Part shown: piece after piece, positions 43,954 through 55,287 of the stretch
Numbering within the stretch: position 1 is the stretch's first letter
Layout: every line of letters begins with the position of its first letter
From: Ochotona curzoniae
Taxonomy: Eukaryota; Chordata; Mammalia; Lagomorpha; Ochotonidae
Direction: 5' to 3'
DNA length: 64,000 nucleotides
NCBI RefSeq assembly: GCF_017591425.1
Contig: NW_024464918.1
Coordinates: 26,130,001-26,194,000 of the forward strand
Program-made: the position numbers and the translations under genes
The notes under the pieces: generated by a model
Database searches by the model: none
Seen by the model: the letters and a program-made list of their open reading frames with translations, nothing else
Told to the model about the DNA's origin: nothing

Positions 43954-44547
43954 CGCCGAGGCGGACAGAGATTGCCCGATCTGTGTAGGAGTAATGAAAA
44001 TCAGATGTTCAGGGGTAGGCAAAAAAAAAAAAAAAATCCTCGACTGCCCTCCAGAGATTTCCTTCATTCAATCATTTCACGAGGTAGTTCCTCCCCCGCT
44101 GCTTCCCTCCCCAAAAGCTGGTGCTGCAGGAACAAGGAGGACCTGACCCTGGAGGCTTAAATGCTCAAAAGCCAGATCCCGAGTTTTCTGTAGAACGTGC
44201 AGATGATCAGCCTGAAGAAGGGAGACGACCCTGTGGAGAGTTCCAAAGAGGCCAGCAAGCGGACCGCGCCCCTGCCCAGGCGCAAGACGCAATGAAACGC
44301 TACTCAGGACCAGCCACACTCTTTCCCCCAACGCAGGTCTGTGGGGGCTGCGTGACCTGGGCAGACCCCTTCCTCTCCGTGGGTACTGATTACAGCCTCC
44401 TATCTGGAAGAGGAGGCCCAACCCCAATGCAAATTTACAAGTCCACCATGAATTTTGAAAAAACAACTCAAACCAAGGCCCCAGCATCTATTAGAAAGGA
44501 GATTTTGGTGAGGGGAAAAAGTTATCTGGAAATGCACGGTTGGTGCC

Positions 44548-44880
44548 AGTAGCTTAGTAGCTAAAGTCCTCGCCTTGCATGCCCCATATGGAGATCCCAT
44601 ATAGGCTCCGGTTCTAATCCCGGCAACCCCAATTCCCATCCAGCTCTCTGCTTGTGGTCTGGGAAAGCAGTCGAGCCTTGGAACCGTGCACCCCTGTGGC
44701 AGACATGAAGAAGCTCCTGGCTCTCCTGGCTCCGGATTGGTGCAGCCTAGACTGCCGATGCGGCTGCTTAGGGAGTGAATCAACAAATGGAACGTCTTTC
44801 TCTCTGTCTCTCCTCCTCTCCGTATATCTGACTTTGCAAAAAAATAATAAAGTAAATATTCAAAAAATTTTAAGTTAAAA
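44548..44880 (+). repeat. CSINE, younger type
   Basis: Head TGGTGCCAGTAGCTTAGTAG. A short duplication around 'CCCATATGGAGATCCCATAT' disturbs the first third. Tail AAATATTCAAAAAATTT. Confidence 0.93.
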
Positions 44881-45029
44881 AAAGTCTGGGTGCCTAGATG
44901 AGCTCTAGCGTTTGGGTTCCGAGGACGGTGAGAACTGTGTGGATCACAGCAGCAGCATTGATTCCCAGCCACTGGGCATTCATCAGCTCCCTCCTAATAC
45001 TCTAAATAGGATGCACATCTGTGTATGAA

Positions 45030-45130
45030 AAACTGATAAATAAGTATTACCATTCTCATTTTGTAGAGGAGGAAATGCAGACACGGACGGCATGTATAAT
45101 ATGGGGAAGGTCCACCGCTAGTATGTGGTG
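45030..45130 (-). repeat. MIR relic
   Basis: 'ATTACCATTCTCATTTTGTA' followed by 'GAGGAGGAAATGCAGACACG' matches reverse-complement MIR. Confidence 0.7.
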
Positions 45131-45666
45131 TGGCTTTGCAGCTTAGCAGCCAAGGGTGCCTTTTCCAATGACAGGAAGCCCATTTCCACCAAATAGGGTC
45201 GTCCATCACACACAGCAGAGCTACTGAGAGAAGGGCATGGCTTTGGGTTAGCCTAAGTTGCTCGTTTATACCTGGCAGGGGCAAGGAGCTGACCTGGCTG
45301 CTGAGACAGACAGGAACCCTAAGAAAATCACGTTCTCTGATTCTCCACGCTAATCATCTCCGTTCTCAGAGCTGATTCCCAGTCATTGTGAGGTTTGGCC
45401 CAAGGAGACAGAAGGAGCCATTTGGCAAGGTGGGGAAGAGCAGGCACTTCTTGCACACCCCAGTAATGGCCAGGGTTGACTCCAGTCCCCCAGAAGGGCC
45501 CCCTGCCTTTTTCACCACCTTCCCATTTGTGCAGCCCCTGGCTGAGGCAGGATCCAGAAGGGGTAATGGTATAAGGGCAAGAAGCTGTGACTGATGGGAA
45601 AAGGTTAAAGGGAAAGGCGAAATGGCTCTCCAACCAAAGAATTCAGTGCTGTTGAAAAAGTCATGT
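45131..45666. other. Unique sequence, no gene seen
   Basis: Minus-strand frames (45328-45633, 45366-45887) cover it. The second runs into the adjacent SINE, which argues against coding. Confidence 0.4.
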
Positions 45667-45979
45667 GGGGCCCAGCACGATGGCCTAGTGCCTAAATCCT
45701 TACCTTGCAGGCACTGAGACATCATGTGGGTGCCTATTTCAGTGCCAGCAACCCCACTTCCCATCCAGCTCCCTGTTTGTGGTCTGTGAAAGCATTCAAG
45801 GACAGCCCAAGGCCTTGGGACCCTGCACCAACGTGGGAGACCTGGAGAAGGCTCCTGGCTTTGGGTCAGCTCAGCTGTTGTGGCCACTTGGGAAGTGAAC
45901 CAGTGGACAGAAGATCTTTCTGTCTCTCTTTCTCTCTGTACGTCTGCCTTTCCAGTAAAAACAAATAAATCTTTAAAGA
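45667..45979 (+). repeat. CSINE, younger type
   Basis: Head GGGGCCCAGCACGATGGCCT, tail CCAGTAAAAACAAATAAATC. A second copy follows in the same orientation after about 12 bp. Confidence 0.94.
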
Positions 45980-45991
45980 AGATGAAGAGTA

Positions 45992-46320
45992 GTGGCCTGG
46001 CATGGTGGCCTAGCTGCTAAAGTCCTCAACTTGAAAGCGCCGGGATCACATATGGGTGCCAGTTCTAATCCTGGCAGCTCTACTTCCCATCCAGCTCCCT
46101 GCCAGTGCCCTGAGAAAGCAGTCTAGGACGGCCCAATGCCTTGGGACCCTGCACCCATGTAGGAGACCTGGAAGAAGTTCCTGGCTCCTGGCTTTGGATA
46201 GGTGCAGCACCAGCCATTGCAGTCACTTGGGGAGTGAATCATCAGATAGAAGATCTTCCTGTCTATTCTCCTCTCGGTATATCTGACTTTGCAATAAAAA
46301 TAAAATAAATATTTAAAAAA
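45992..46320 (+). repeat. CSINE, younger type
   Basis: Head AGTGGCCTGGCATGGTGGCC, tail TAAAATAAATATTTAAAAAA running straight into a (GA)n tract. Confidence 0.94.
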
Positions 46321-46343
46321 GAGAGAGAGAGAGAGAGAGAGAG
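46319..46343. repeat. (GA)12 tract at a SINE tail
   Basis: About twelve AG/GA units follow the A-run of the preceding SINE and probably grew from that tail. Confidence 0.95.
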
Positions 46344-46524
46344 CTATGTGGCTGCCCCATGGGCATGTCTGTGCCTGTGATGGGCAAGGTACAGAGCAAG
46401 AACTTCTTGCATAAACATCACACATGGCCAAACACATGCACATGCATATATACACACAACCATCAGAACCATTTGGATGGACACTACATTGTAACTATGG
46501 AGTTAACTATAATGACTTGGGGTG

Positions 46525-46850
46525 GGGGGGCAGTGGCTTGTTTTGTGGCATAGCAAGTAAAGCTGCCGTCTAAAACAACATCCCACATGGATGCTGATTG
46601 CCTCACTGCCCCACTTCTGATCCATTTCCCTGCTAATGCACCTGGGAAAGCAGTGGAGGATGGCCCAAGCTTGGGCCTCTGCCCCCAAGATGGGTGATCC
46701 AGGTGAAGCTGTTGGCTTATGACTTTGGCATGGTCCAATCTGGATGATGTAGTCAGTTGAGCAGTGAACCCAGAGGATAGAAGATCTCTGTGTTTCTCCA
46801 TCTCTCTCCCTCTGTAACTCTGCCTTTCAAATAAATCCGTCTTTTAAAAC
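46525..46850 (+). repeat. CSINE, older type
   Basis: Head GGGGGCAGTGGCTTGTTTTG, centre CTAATGCACCTGGGAAAGCA, tail TTTCAAATAAATCCGTC. Confidence 0.92.
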
Positions 46851-47529
46851 AGCAAAAGATAAAGTATTTTTGTGTTAAAATAAATAACTGGGACCTGGAA
46901 ATTTCTACCCAGGGTGGATAGCTGGCCATCCCGTGTGAGCAGGTTCCTGCAGCTGATGTCAAGACTCCCACAGTGTTTCCTCCTCAGCTTGCCATCCCGG
47001 TGACCATCTCCTACCCGGTCTGCTGTCCCTTTCCAGGTGTCGGACGTCCTGTGAATTTTGGGGGGTTACATAGGTGAAGCGGGGTTCTGAGAGCTGCCAG
47101 TTCTGAGTGTTAAGAATGGCACAGCAGCAGTGAGGCAGAGGCAGGCAGCACAGGTCAGCAGCAGGGTGGGGAGCAGTGCTGCCTTGCCGGGTGTCTCTGT
47201 GCTGTGCTTTGGGGAGCTGAGAAATGGAGTCACTTCCCCAGTACAAGTCTTAAAGACAAACAGTGGTGTTGTGTGGTCAGAACCTCATCCCAGAAATCCA
47301 AGAGGCTGGGGGCAGGGATCTGCCTGTCGTGTCATGGATAGAACTGTCCCCTCCAATTAGGGCCTGAAAACCAAACAGAGGTGACCTGAGTGACCAGAGA
47401 AAGGTGAAAAGTCACGCCCCAGGAAGGAATTGTTTGGCCACTCTGCTTCCTCTTATTTATGTTTCCTCACTCTTTGCAGCTTTTAAATAGTGTAACATCA
47501 TTGTTAACAGCCTGAGCTAAGAAGACAGA
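46851..47529. other. Unique sequence, no gene seen
   Basis: No repeat or gene is recognised. Frames of 76-95 codons on both strands overlap. Confidence 0.4.
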
Positions 47530-47682
47530 CCCCTGGGAGGGGTTTCCAGCTCCCACTTTCTCTTAGCCTCAGTTTGTTGTTCTTTAAAATGGGAGTAATA
47601 GTAGTTACCTTATATAGAGAACAACTATAGGAAAACTCCTTAACCCTGTGTCTGCCACATGTGTTAAGTAGTAATTATTAAT
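47530..47682 (+). repeat. MIR relic
   Basis: 'TTAGCCTCAGTTTGTTGTTC' followed by 'TTTAAAATGGGAGTAATAGT' is the MIR core and 3' part. It ends near GTGTCTGCCACATG. Confidence 0.85.
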
Positions 47683-47988
47683 TTTTATAAAAATATTTAT
47701 GTTATGTATTTGAAAAGCAGAGTCAGAGAGATCTTCCACGTACTAGTTCACTCCACAGTGGTCACAACTAGGGCTGGGCAAAGCCAAAGCCAGTAGCTTG
47801 GCACTCCATGGGAGTCTCCCATGTGAGTAACAGGGGCCCAAGCACTTGGATTGCTTTCCACTGCTTCCTCAGGGGTACTGGCAGGCAGCTGGGTCAGAAG
47901 CAGGGCAGCCAGGACTGGAACTGGCACTGAGATAAGAGATGCTTGTATCCCATCTTGACCTGTAGCACCACAACATGGCCCTAGTCAC
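47683..47988 (-). repeat. CSINE, older type
   Basis: Tail TTATAAAAATATTTATGTTA at left, 'CTTCCACGTACTAGTTCACT', head near CACCACAACATGGCCC. Confidence 0.9.
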
Positions 47989-49098
47989 TGTTAGTGTTTA
48001 CAAATGAGTATGTATGACTGGCAAGCAGCCCACCGATGTTCATGCATCTGCTTCCTCCCCACACACGTGAATCTGAATCTTGTCCTCTGGAACTCAAAAT
48101 CTTCCAGAAGACCCAAATGCGTGGTGGTTTCATACTTCATCCAAACATTATCACTGTCATCTAAAACCACTCAGTAGGGCTCTACACTACATACATCCTT
48201 GTACGGTGCAGATAGATGGAAACAGAGGGAATCCTGCCTTCTATTCACCTCTGAATCGTCCCCAAACTCTTTAAAATAGCTACACCTTCTTCCCTTCCTC
48301 AAGAACACTTCTGTTCCCTTCTTCAATGGAGGCAGGACAAAGTTTTTGAGGATGGGAGGTTGCTTCGAATGGGCCACTGAGAGTATAACAAAGCAAAAGG
48401 AATTTTCCAGGTCACCAGCCAAGGACTGTAGAGTAGCACTTTTGGAAATTCTGGGCAGGAGCGAGTGGGGAAGATTTCTCCCAGCTGATGGGGAGTTGGG
48501 GGTGGGCCCTTTACATGGCCTGTAAAACCTGCAGCCAGGCTAACCTGCAGCCTGGTTTATGTGCAGATCTGTCAGCCATGCACTTGAAATGCAGTTTCAG
48601 AAGAAGACCACTGTCTGCTGGAACCATAAATAAAGCATTCTCCTTGACTTCGGATTTAGGGAACACTTGGACTCCCACTCCAGCTTCCACTGTGATGTAC
48701 AATATCACATACGCATAAATTTCTTCTGAGCCCACTGAGTGCACAAACGTGCACACATGTGCGCACACATTGCCTTATTCCAGTTGTTGGCAGAGGAGCT
48801 TTGGTCATATTGTGTCCCACCCCCACACACCTTCCCCATGTTTGCATGTGTTGAATAGATTTGCTGGCAGTCCAGAAGTCCCTAGGAAAGGCAGCTTCAG
48901 GACCTAAATGGTAAGTAGTGGAACATTCTTCTAGGTGTCACCTTTGCTGTGAAAGGAAGAATGACCAGCAAAAAGCCTTGCTGAAATTCAGTAGCTGAGC
49001 CTTATCACCCCTCTATACCATTCTTCTACATATTCCCCAAGGAGCTTCCTACATATCCTTTAAATGCCTACAACCTCTTGACCCCAGAATATAAGCAA
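47989..49098. other. Unique sequence, no gene seen
   Basis: Near 48738-48772 lies an alternating purine-pyrimidine stretch (CACAAACGTGCACACATGTG, then CGCACACATTG) of the kind that can adopt Z-DNA. No coding signal is seen. Confidence 0.4.
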
Positions 49099-49345
49099 TA
49101 CAGATGGCCCCCAATGTACAATGCTCAACCTCATGATGGTGCAAAAGTGATGTGCATTAAGAGCAATCGTTTTAATTTTGTTCTTTCCCAGGCTGGCAAT
49201 ATGTTGTATGACCCTCCCTTGCAAAAGTGGACAGTGGTAGTCTTTAGGGGTCTCCAGAAGCCTGGCAATCATGGGGAGAAACAACAATAGCCCCAGGATG
49301 CGCTGTGTGCTCCACTGGGATGCCTGATAAGGTAGGTATGTTACA
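49099..49345 (+). mobile_element. Tigger-like (TcMar) DNA transposon relic
   Basis: It opens with a terminal-repeat-like TACAGATGGCCCCCAATGTA. 'GATGGTGCAAAAGTGATGTG' and 'TTTCCCAGGCTGGCAATATG' follow, matching the common mammalian relic whose intact form reads 'cagatggtccccgacttacgatgg'. It holds no transposase frame. Confidence 0.55.
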
Positions 49346-49639
49346 TGTCTTTTCAACTTCACATTCTAGGCTTCTCCATGACTTCTGGATCTTTTTAGAA
49401 ACAGAAGGACCTTTTTCAAAAGCATGAAGAAATATCATATACATGTGAAAACTGCTCTGGTTGAAGCCAGCTGCAATGTTGCTCCAACTGGCTCCTAGGA
49501 TTTACACCTAAAGAGTCACTATATTAGAATGTAATTCTGTCATTATTTTAAGTCACTGGCATTATAACAAGGTCTACACTTGTTACTATGCCAGGACAAC
49601 CCCTTTCGATCCCACCCTGCCTGCCTGAGCTCACATAGT

Positions 49640-49850
49640 GGCTCTACTTTTGACGTATGCCTTGCTTTTCTTGAAGCAAGTCCTTCACCAAGGTTTCTGG
49701 AAAGAAATACACACGAGGCAAACTTTTTCAGATATTATATATCTGTATATGCCCCAGTCTTCACATTTTAACTGACAGGTTTGCTAGGTATGAAATTCTA
49801 GATTGTACATCATTCACTGACACCACTGCCATGGCTCTCTATAACCCTCC
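49640..49850. repeat. Possible L1 relic
   Basis: 'TTTGCTAGGTATGAAATTCT' followed by 'AGATTGTACATCATTCACTG' recalls antisense L1 sequence ('gctggatatagaattctaggttg'). The evidence is weak. Confidence 0.3.
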
Positions 49851-49879
49851 ATCTCCCCAGAGTCGATGTCTTGAACCAC

Positions 49880-50145
49880 TAGCTCCTGCATGGGACACAC
49901 ATCTCCACTCCCACCCTTCCCCTGTGTAGCTCGTACCTCATTATCTTCATCAAGGCAACTTCCCAGCTTGGCCATCTGCCCCTCCAAAGCTGGGTAGCTA
50001 TCACTCCTAGGAGCTTCCCCAATAGCAGATGCTTAGCCTTTTGATGCACTTATTACAGCCTATCATCACTTCCTATTCACCTATAACCTCTATTGAATTG
50101 TGAGCATTGGGTCTAGGAATGCATAGCCATAGAGCCACTCAATAA
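49880..50145 (+). repeat. L2 LINE relic
   Basis: 'ATTGAATTGTGAGCATTGG' and 'AGAGCCACTCAATAATTACT' at the right end follow the L2 3' pattern. The left part is diverged. Confidence 0.45.
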
Positions 50146-50154
50146 TTACTTCTA

Positions 50155-50394
50155 GGGAGTGGCACTGTGACTTATCAGGCTAAATTTCCATTCGCAGTAC
50201 TGGTATTCCATAAGGATGCTAATTCAAGTACTGGCTGCTCCACTTCTGATTCAGCTCCCTGCTAATTCCATGGGAAAGCAGAAAAGGATGGCTCAAGTTT
50301 TTGGCATTTGTGCCCACTTGGCCAGCCCAGCTCTTGCTACTGTGTCCACTTGGGGAGTGAATCAGCAGATGGAAGACCTTCAGTCTTTTTCTGG

Positions 50395-50438
<44 letters not shown>

Positions 50439-50440
50439 AT
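50155..50440 (+). repeat. CSINE, older type, (AAAT)n tail
   Basis: Head AGGGAGTGGCACTGTGACTT. The tail has grown into about ten AAAT units at 50396-50437. Confidence 0.92.
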
Positions 50441-50525
50441 CTTTAAGTTTTTTCTTTCTAAAAGGAACAAATGAATGGTCATGAAGATGCATTTTTTTTT
50501 TTTTTGTTAAAAGGTAAAATTCATA

Positions 50526-50838
50526 GGGGGCTGGTGCCATGGCTCAACAGACTAATCTTCCACCTTTATACGCCAGGATCCCATATGGGTGCCAGTTTGT
50601 GTCCCAGCTGCTCCACTTCCCATCCCTGTTTATAGCCTGAGAAAGTAGTAGAGGATGGGCCAAAGCCTTGGGAACCCATATTGGGAGACCCAGAAGAAGC
50701 TCCTGGCTTCTGGCTTAAGATCAGCTCATTTCTAGCCATTGTGGCCATTTGGAGAATGAACCAGCAAATGGAAGATCTTTCTCTGTCTCTTTCTCTCTGT
50801 AAGTCTGTGTTTCCAATTAAAAAAAAAATCTTTTAAAC
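50526..50838 (+). repeat. CSINE
   Basis: Head GGGGGCTGGTGCCATGGCTC, 'GGATCCCATATGGGTGCCAG', tail CCAATTAAAAAAAAAATC. Confidence 0.93.
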
Positions 50839-51541
50839 AACAAAAAGTACAATCCATAATAAATTCTTTATGTCAACTGATGTATTCTCCAGATTTTGAG
50901 GTAGAGAAGACAGATTTGGGAGAAACACAACCGTGACGACAGCAGCATGGGAGGAACTCCGATGATTCTGGTTCTATAACAACAGGGAGGTTTGCTCTGT
51001 TCATGGCTGTACCCAACACTAAGAACATAATGAAAACTTCATAAGTGACCACTGAGAGAATGAGCTAGACTAGACAAACCACACATGACACAACCAGGAA
51101 AACAGAGGAAAAAACTTTCTACAATGTCTCCACCATTGAGTTAGAAAGGAGGTTTAGAATAAAAAATCCAAGTTCACCATTGCTTCCCACTCCACTTCAC
51201 TCCAAGAGCCAACCAGAATGCTCTCCCAGGTCCCTCTTCAAGACACAGGCCTTCTTTGGACACCTGGATTGAAAGTCTTGGGGTCCTTGGCTCCTAAAAT
51301 CTCTCTTGGATAGTCTGCTGCCACCCCTTCCCCCTCACTGGGCCTCCTTTCTCGTTCCTCTTTCTGGTGTCCTCCTCAAAGCCCTCCATCACTCCAAGGT
51401 TTTCTCATCATTCTCTCCTTCATTCCTTGTCACTGTGACACCTGTTGGATGGATACTACAGACTACTTCCTGTATTGTTTCTTCACTGTCACAACTTCTG
51501 AGATTCCCACTTCCTTTTTATTAAAACACAACTCCTCTGCA
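50839..51541. other. Unique sequence, no gene seen
   Basis: The right part (51300-51500) is CT-rich and supports one 72-codon plus-strand frame without recognised features. Confidence 0.4.
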
Positions 51542-51818
51542 ACTTTTAACAGAAAATCTTCCATCTACTAGTTCACTATCCAAATTGCTGCAATAGGCAG
51601 GGCTGGGCCAGACCAAAGGCTGAGAGCCAGGAGCCTCATCCAGGTCTCTCAGACTAGGTAGCAGAGGCCCAAAGGCTTGGGCTGTCTTCCACTGCTTTTC
51701 CCAGACTCTCAGCTGGCAGCTGGATCTCAAGTAGGGCAGCCAGGACACAAATGAGCACTAGCACGGTATGCTGGCAGAGGAGGCAGCTGGCTATACCCAC
51801 TATGCCACAATGCCTCAC
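51542..51818 (-). repeat. CSINE, older type
   Basis: 'CTTCCATCTACTAGTTCACT' lies near the left end, which is tail-truncated. The head is near CACTATGCCACAATGCC. Confidence 0.88.
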
Positions 51819-51929
51819 TCCTAATGTTGTGTTTCCTTCACACACCAGTGTGCTTACTGCACATACATAACTTTCACTGTGGCTAGACAAGACGCTTCAG
51901 TGGCTCAGAGGAGAGCAGAGTGTTGCATA

Positions 51930-52145
51930 CCATGTACATTCTCTTTGTGGAATGTTTTCCCCATTCCTCTCCTAATCCAATTCATCCTTCCAGACCTAGT
52001 TTAAATCTTTATTTCTTCAACAGACCCTCACTGATGACTTCAGAACTTGCTGATCTCTCCAACTTTAAACATCCAAATGTTATTAACAATCTCTGCAGGC
52101 CAATTAAATCCTAAGGAGTGCCTCCTAATCCACCACACTATCTAG
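51930..52145 (+). repeat. L2 LINE relic
   Basis: 'GTGGAATGTTTTCCCCATTC', 'CATCCTTCCAGACCTAGTTT' and 'CAACAGACCCTCACTGATGA' follow the L2 consensus order. Confidence 0.55.
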
Positions 52146-52321
52146 GTCCACATGGTCTAAATAGGTGAGTATGTACTTCCCCTGCCAAGTGTGGCTGATG
52201 GCAAAAATGCAAGGATGCCCTGCTCCAGCACCTGAAGGCAATAGAGCTCAACATACACGGCACTCAATAGGTGAAAAGAAAGCTGCCTCCACAAACTAAG
52301 CTAGTTTCAACCCTAGTTCTG

Positions 52322-52580
52322 GGACAGACATTTGGCATCATAGTGAAGACACTCTCTACAGTAGTGCCTTGGTTTGATTTCTGGATCCACTGCTAAGGCA
52401 CATGCAGGGAGCTGATTGCTCCAGTAGTTGCATCCTTGCTACACACATACAGCCTGATTGAATTCCAGATTCCCAGCTTCAGCCTGGCACAGTTCTGGCT
52501 TGCAGACATTTGGCAAATGAATCAGTGGAGAGGAGCTGTTTATCTGTTTCTATCTCTCTATCTTTCAGATAAGTAAACAT
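52322..52580 (+). repeat. CSINE, older type, array copy 1
   Basis: 'GACAGACATTTGGCATCATA' at the head and 'TTTCAGATAAGTAAACAT' at the tail. It is the first of four same-strand copies. Confidence 0.85.
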
Positions 52581-52888
52581 AGGGCTGGCATGGTAGCTCA
52601 ACAGGCTAACCCTCCTATTACTAGCGCCAGCACCCCATATGGGTGCCAGTTGGTGTCCTGGCTGTTCCACTCTGATGTAACTCCCTGCTTAGGGCCTGAG
52701 AAAGCAGTGTGGGCTACACCAACTCCTTGGGCACCTGTACCCATGTAGAAGACCTGGAAGAACTTTCTGGCTGCTGGTTTCAGATCAGCTCAGGTCTAAC
52801 CATTTAGGGAGTAAAACAGTGGATGAGAGACCTCTCTGTCTCACCTTCTCTCTATAAATCTGCAAATAAAAATAATTTTTTAAGAAGA
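52581..52888 (+). repeat. CSINE, array copy 2
   Basis: Head AGGGCTGGCATGGTAGCTCA joins the preceding tail directly. Tail TGCAAATAAAAATAATTT. Confidence 0.9.
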
Positions 52889-52902
52889 AATATACCTGTA
52901 GG

Positions 52903-53238
52903 GCTCTGTGTGGTAGCCTAATGACTAAAGTCCTCGCTTTGCAAGCACCGGGATCCCATATGGGTGCTAGTTCTAATCCCAATGGTCCCACTTCCCATCC
53001 AGCTCCCTGCTTGTGGCCTGGGAAATCAGTGGATAACAGCCCCAAGACCTTGGGACCCTGCACCTTCATGGGAGATCTGGAAGAGGCCCCAGGCTCCTGG
53101 CTTCGGATTAGCTCAGCTCTGGCCATTGTGGCCACTTGGGGAGTGAATCAATAGACAGAAGATCTTCCTCTCTATCTCTCCTCCTCTCTGTATATCTGAC
53201 TTTCCCATAAAAATAAGTACAATTAAAAAAAAAAAAAA
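52903..53238 (+). repeat. CSINE, younger type, array copy 3
   Basis: Head GGGCTCTGTGTGGTAGCCTA. Poly(A) at about 53225-53238. It is the least diverged copy of this array. Confidence 0.94.
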
Positions 53239-53239
53239 G

Positions 53240-53560
53240 AACCCAGTATCATGGTACAGTGACACCCATATCACATACTGGAAGGCCTGGATCAAGTCAT
53301 CAACTCTCCTTTCTATCCAGCTTTCTGCTAATATGCCTAGAAGGTAGCAGATAATAGCTCAGGTACTGGGAGATTTTGTCACATATGCTGGAGCTATGAA
53401 TGGCGTTTCTGGCTCCTGGCCTCATCCTGGCCCAGGCCCTGCTTTTGCGGGCATTTGGGGGATGAACCAATGAATGGGAGACATTCTCTTTCTCCTTTCT
53501 CTCTCTGTCTCTGTTTGACTTCTCTGTCACTCTGCATTACAAATAAAAACATGTTTTAAA
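53240..53560 (+). repeat. CSINE, older type, array copy 4
   Basis: Head ACCCAGTATCATGGTACAGT, tail ATTACAAATAAAAACATG. Confidence 0.88.
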
Positions 53561-53632
53561 TAAAACTAATAATTAAATTTCAGTTAAACCAATTATTTAC
53601 TATGGATTCAAGCAACATTTTATTTCACTTGA

Positions 53633-53918
53633 CATATGATTGATTTATTAGAAAGTCAATGTTACACAGAGAGAGGGGAACTGAAGGAAAAAGAGAGAGA
53701 CCTTCTATCCACTGGTTCATTCTCTAGCTGGGTGCAATGGACAGCCCAAAGCCAGAATCCAAGAGCTTTATCCAGGTTTCCCATGTTACTTGGGCCATCC
53801 TCTGCTGCTTTCCCATGCCATCAGAAGGAAGCTGGATAGGGAGCGGAGCAAACAGGACTAGAATTGACAGCCATATTCTGCCAGCAGCACAGGCAGCTAC
53901 ACCACAATGACAGCCCCT
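53633..53918 (-). repeat. CSINE
   Basis: Tail TGATTGATTTATTAGAAAGT at left, 'CTATCCACTGGTTCATTCTC', head near CTACACCACAATGACAGCCC. Confidence 0.88.
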
Positions 53919-53989
53919 GGGCAAACATTTTTAACCTCTGAGCCTCAAGTTAGTCATTTGGAAGTTGGAGTTAAGAGTTCTTTCTCATG

Positions 53990-54085
53990 GGACTGGCACA
54001 GTGGTAAAGCAGGCTAATTCTCTACCCTGTGGTGTAGGGAACCTACTGAGTTCCAGTTTGTGCCCAGCTGCTCCTACCGGACCCT
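53990..54085 (+). repeat. CSINE 5' fragment
   Basis: Head GGGACTGGCACAGTGGTAAA to 'TTCCAGTTTGTGCCCAGCTG', after which similarity ends. Confidence 0.8.
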
Positions 54086-54332
54086 GCCTGTGTCTACTGC
54101 TTGGCTGGTCAAAGCATACCTCTGTAAACAGGGTGTGACTGGGATCCAGTTCCCTTCTGTAAGGTCATCTGTGTCCCCTCTCTGCCACTGCTCTTGCCCC
54201 AGCACTTCTAAGCAGTCACTATTCTGAATAGCTGAGCTGCCTTTGCTTTGTGAGCCTTAAGTCTTTTGTTTCATCTCTATCATTGTATTGGAAAAGCAGT
54301 GTAGGTTCCTTATTAAACAACAACACTGGGAG

Positions 54333-54625
54333 TAGAACTTGGGCACAGTGGTTAAGACACTGCTTGGGATACTCAAATCCCATTAGCCAAGATCATATGC
54401 TCAAGGCCTTGGCTCTGCTTCTGTATCCAGCTTCTTGCTAACGCACACCCTGAGGGCAGGGCAGGGGGCAGTGGTGGGTGGCATGTGGATTGAGCTCCCA
54501 GCTGCTACTTCAGCTTTGGTCCAGCACAGGCCATTTGGGCATTGCAGGCATTTGGGGAGTGATTCAGGAAATGAGAGGCTCATCCTTCTTACTTTCTCCT
54601 GAAATAAAATATCTAAGTTTGAAAA
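54333..54625 (+). repeat. CSINE, older type
   Basis: Head AGAACTTGGGCACAGTGGTT, tail CCTGAAATAAAATATC. Confidence 0.88.
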
Positions 54626-54807
54626 AAAATGAGTATAAATTCAAGCACAAAAATCTTGCTCCATACCAAAATCTCACTCCCACTCTTTAGAAGTGACCAG
54701 CCGGTATTTTTCTTGTGTTTCTACAGATCATCTGATTTTCAGAAACATGACGCATATACACAGTTCTGTGTCTTGCTATATTGGCTTGGCAATCAGTCTT
54801 TTTTTCT

Positions 54808-55133
54808 TTTTAAGATTTATTTATTTTTATTACAAACTCAGATATCAGAGAGGAGGAAAGACAGAGAGGAAGATCTTCCATCCGATGACTCACTCCCCAA
54901 ATGTCCACAACAGCTGGAGCTGAGCCAATCCAAAACCAGGAGCCAGGAGCTTCTTCCAGGTTTCCCAGGCGGGTACAGGGTCACAGGGCTTTGGACCGTC
55001 CTCTCCTGCTTTCCCAGATCACAAGCAGGGAGCTGGATGGGAAACAAGGCTGCTGGGATTAGAACCAGGGCCTTATTGGATCCTGGCACTTGCAAGGAAA
55101 GGACTTTAGCCACTAGGCTACCTCGCAGGGTCT
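54808..55133 (-). repeat. CSINE, younger type
   Basis: Tail TTAAGATTTATTTATTTTTA at left, head CACTAGGCTACCTCGCAGGG at right. ATCAGTCT occurs on both sides (near 54790 and 55140), a partial target-site duplication. Confidence 0.94.
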
Positions 55134-55287
55134 TTGGGGATCAGTCTCAACACTGTTCTTTAACTCTGCTCCTCTCTACTACTAAACACTTCTAAAGCAA
55201 CAAGACTTGCTTTGTCGGGATTAACCACCACTGACTTCCTCAGTCCCCTACAGATGGGCACTTAGGCACATGGTACCAAAACATCAC

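Larger units (their letters stand above)
40133..44547. other. 4.4-kb interval with no CSINE
   Basis: This is the longest stretch in the window with no recognisable CSINE. Its only retrotransposition trace is a tail-like T tract at 40801-40830. It contains the CpG island. Elsewhere SINEs are seldom more than 2 kb apart. A gap of this kind usually accompanies a promoter or other constrained DNA. That is an inference, since no alignment is available. Confidence 0.7.

Noticed and set aside
44197..44300. A charged 30-codon frame beginning MISLKKGDDPVESS
   Set aside because: It briefly looked like a conserved exon, but it is bounded by stops, lacks clear splice sites and matches no family I recognise.
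44400..44972. Minus-strand frame of 190 codons
   Set aside because: About two thirds of it is the SINE at 44548-44880 read backwards.
50395..50437. AAAT run considered as an independent microsatellite
   Set aside because: It is the expanded tail of the SINE at 50155-50440 and is reported there.
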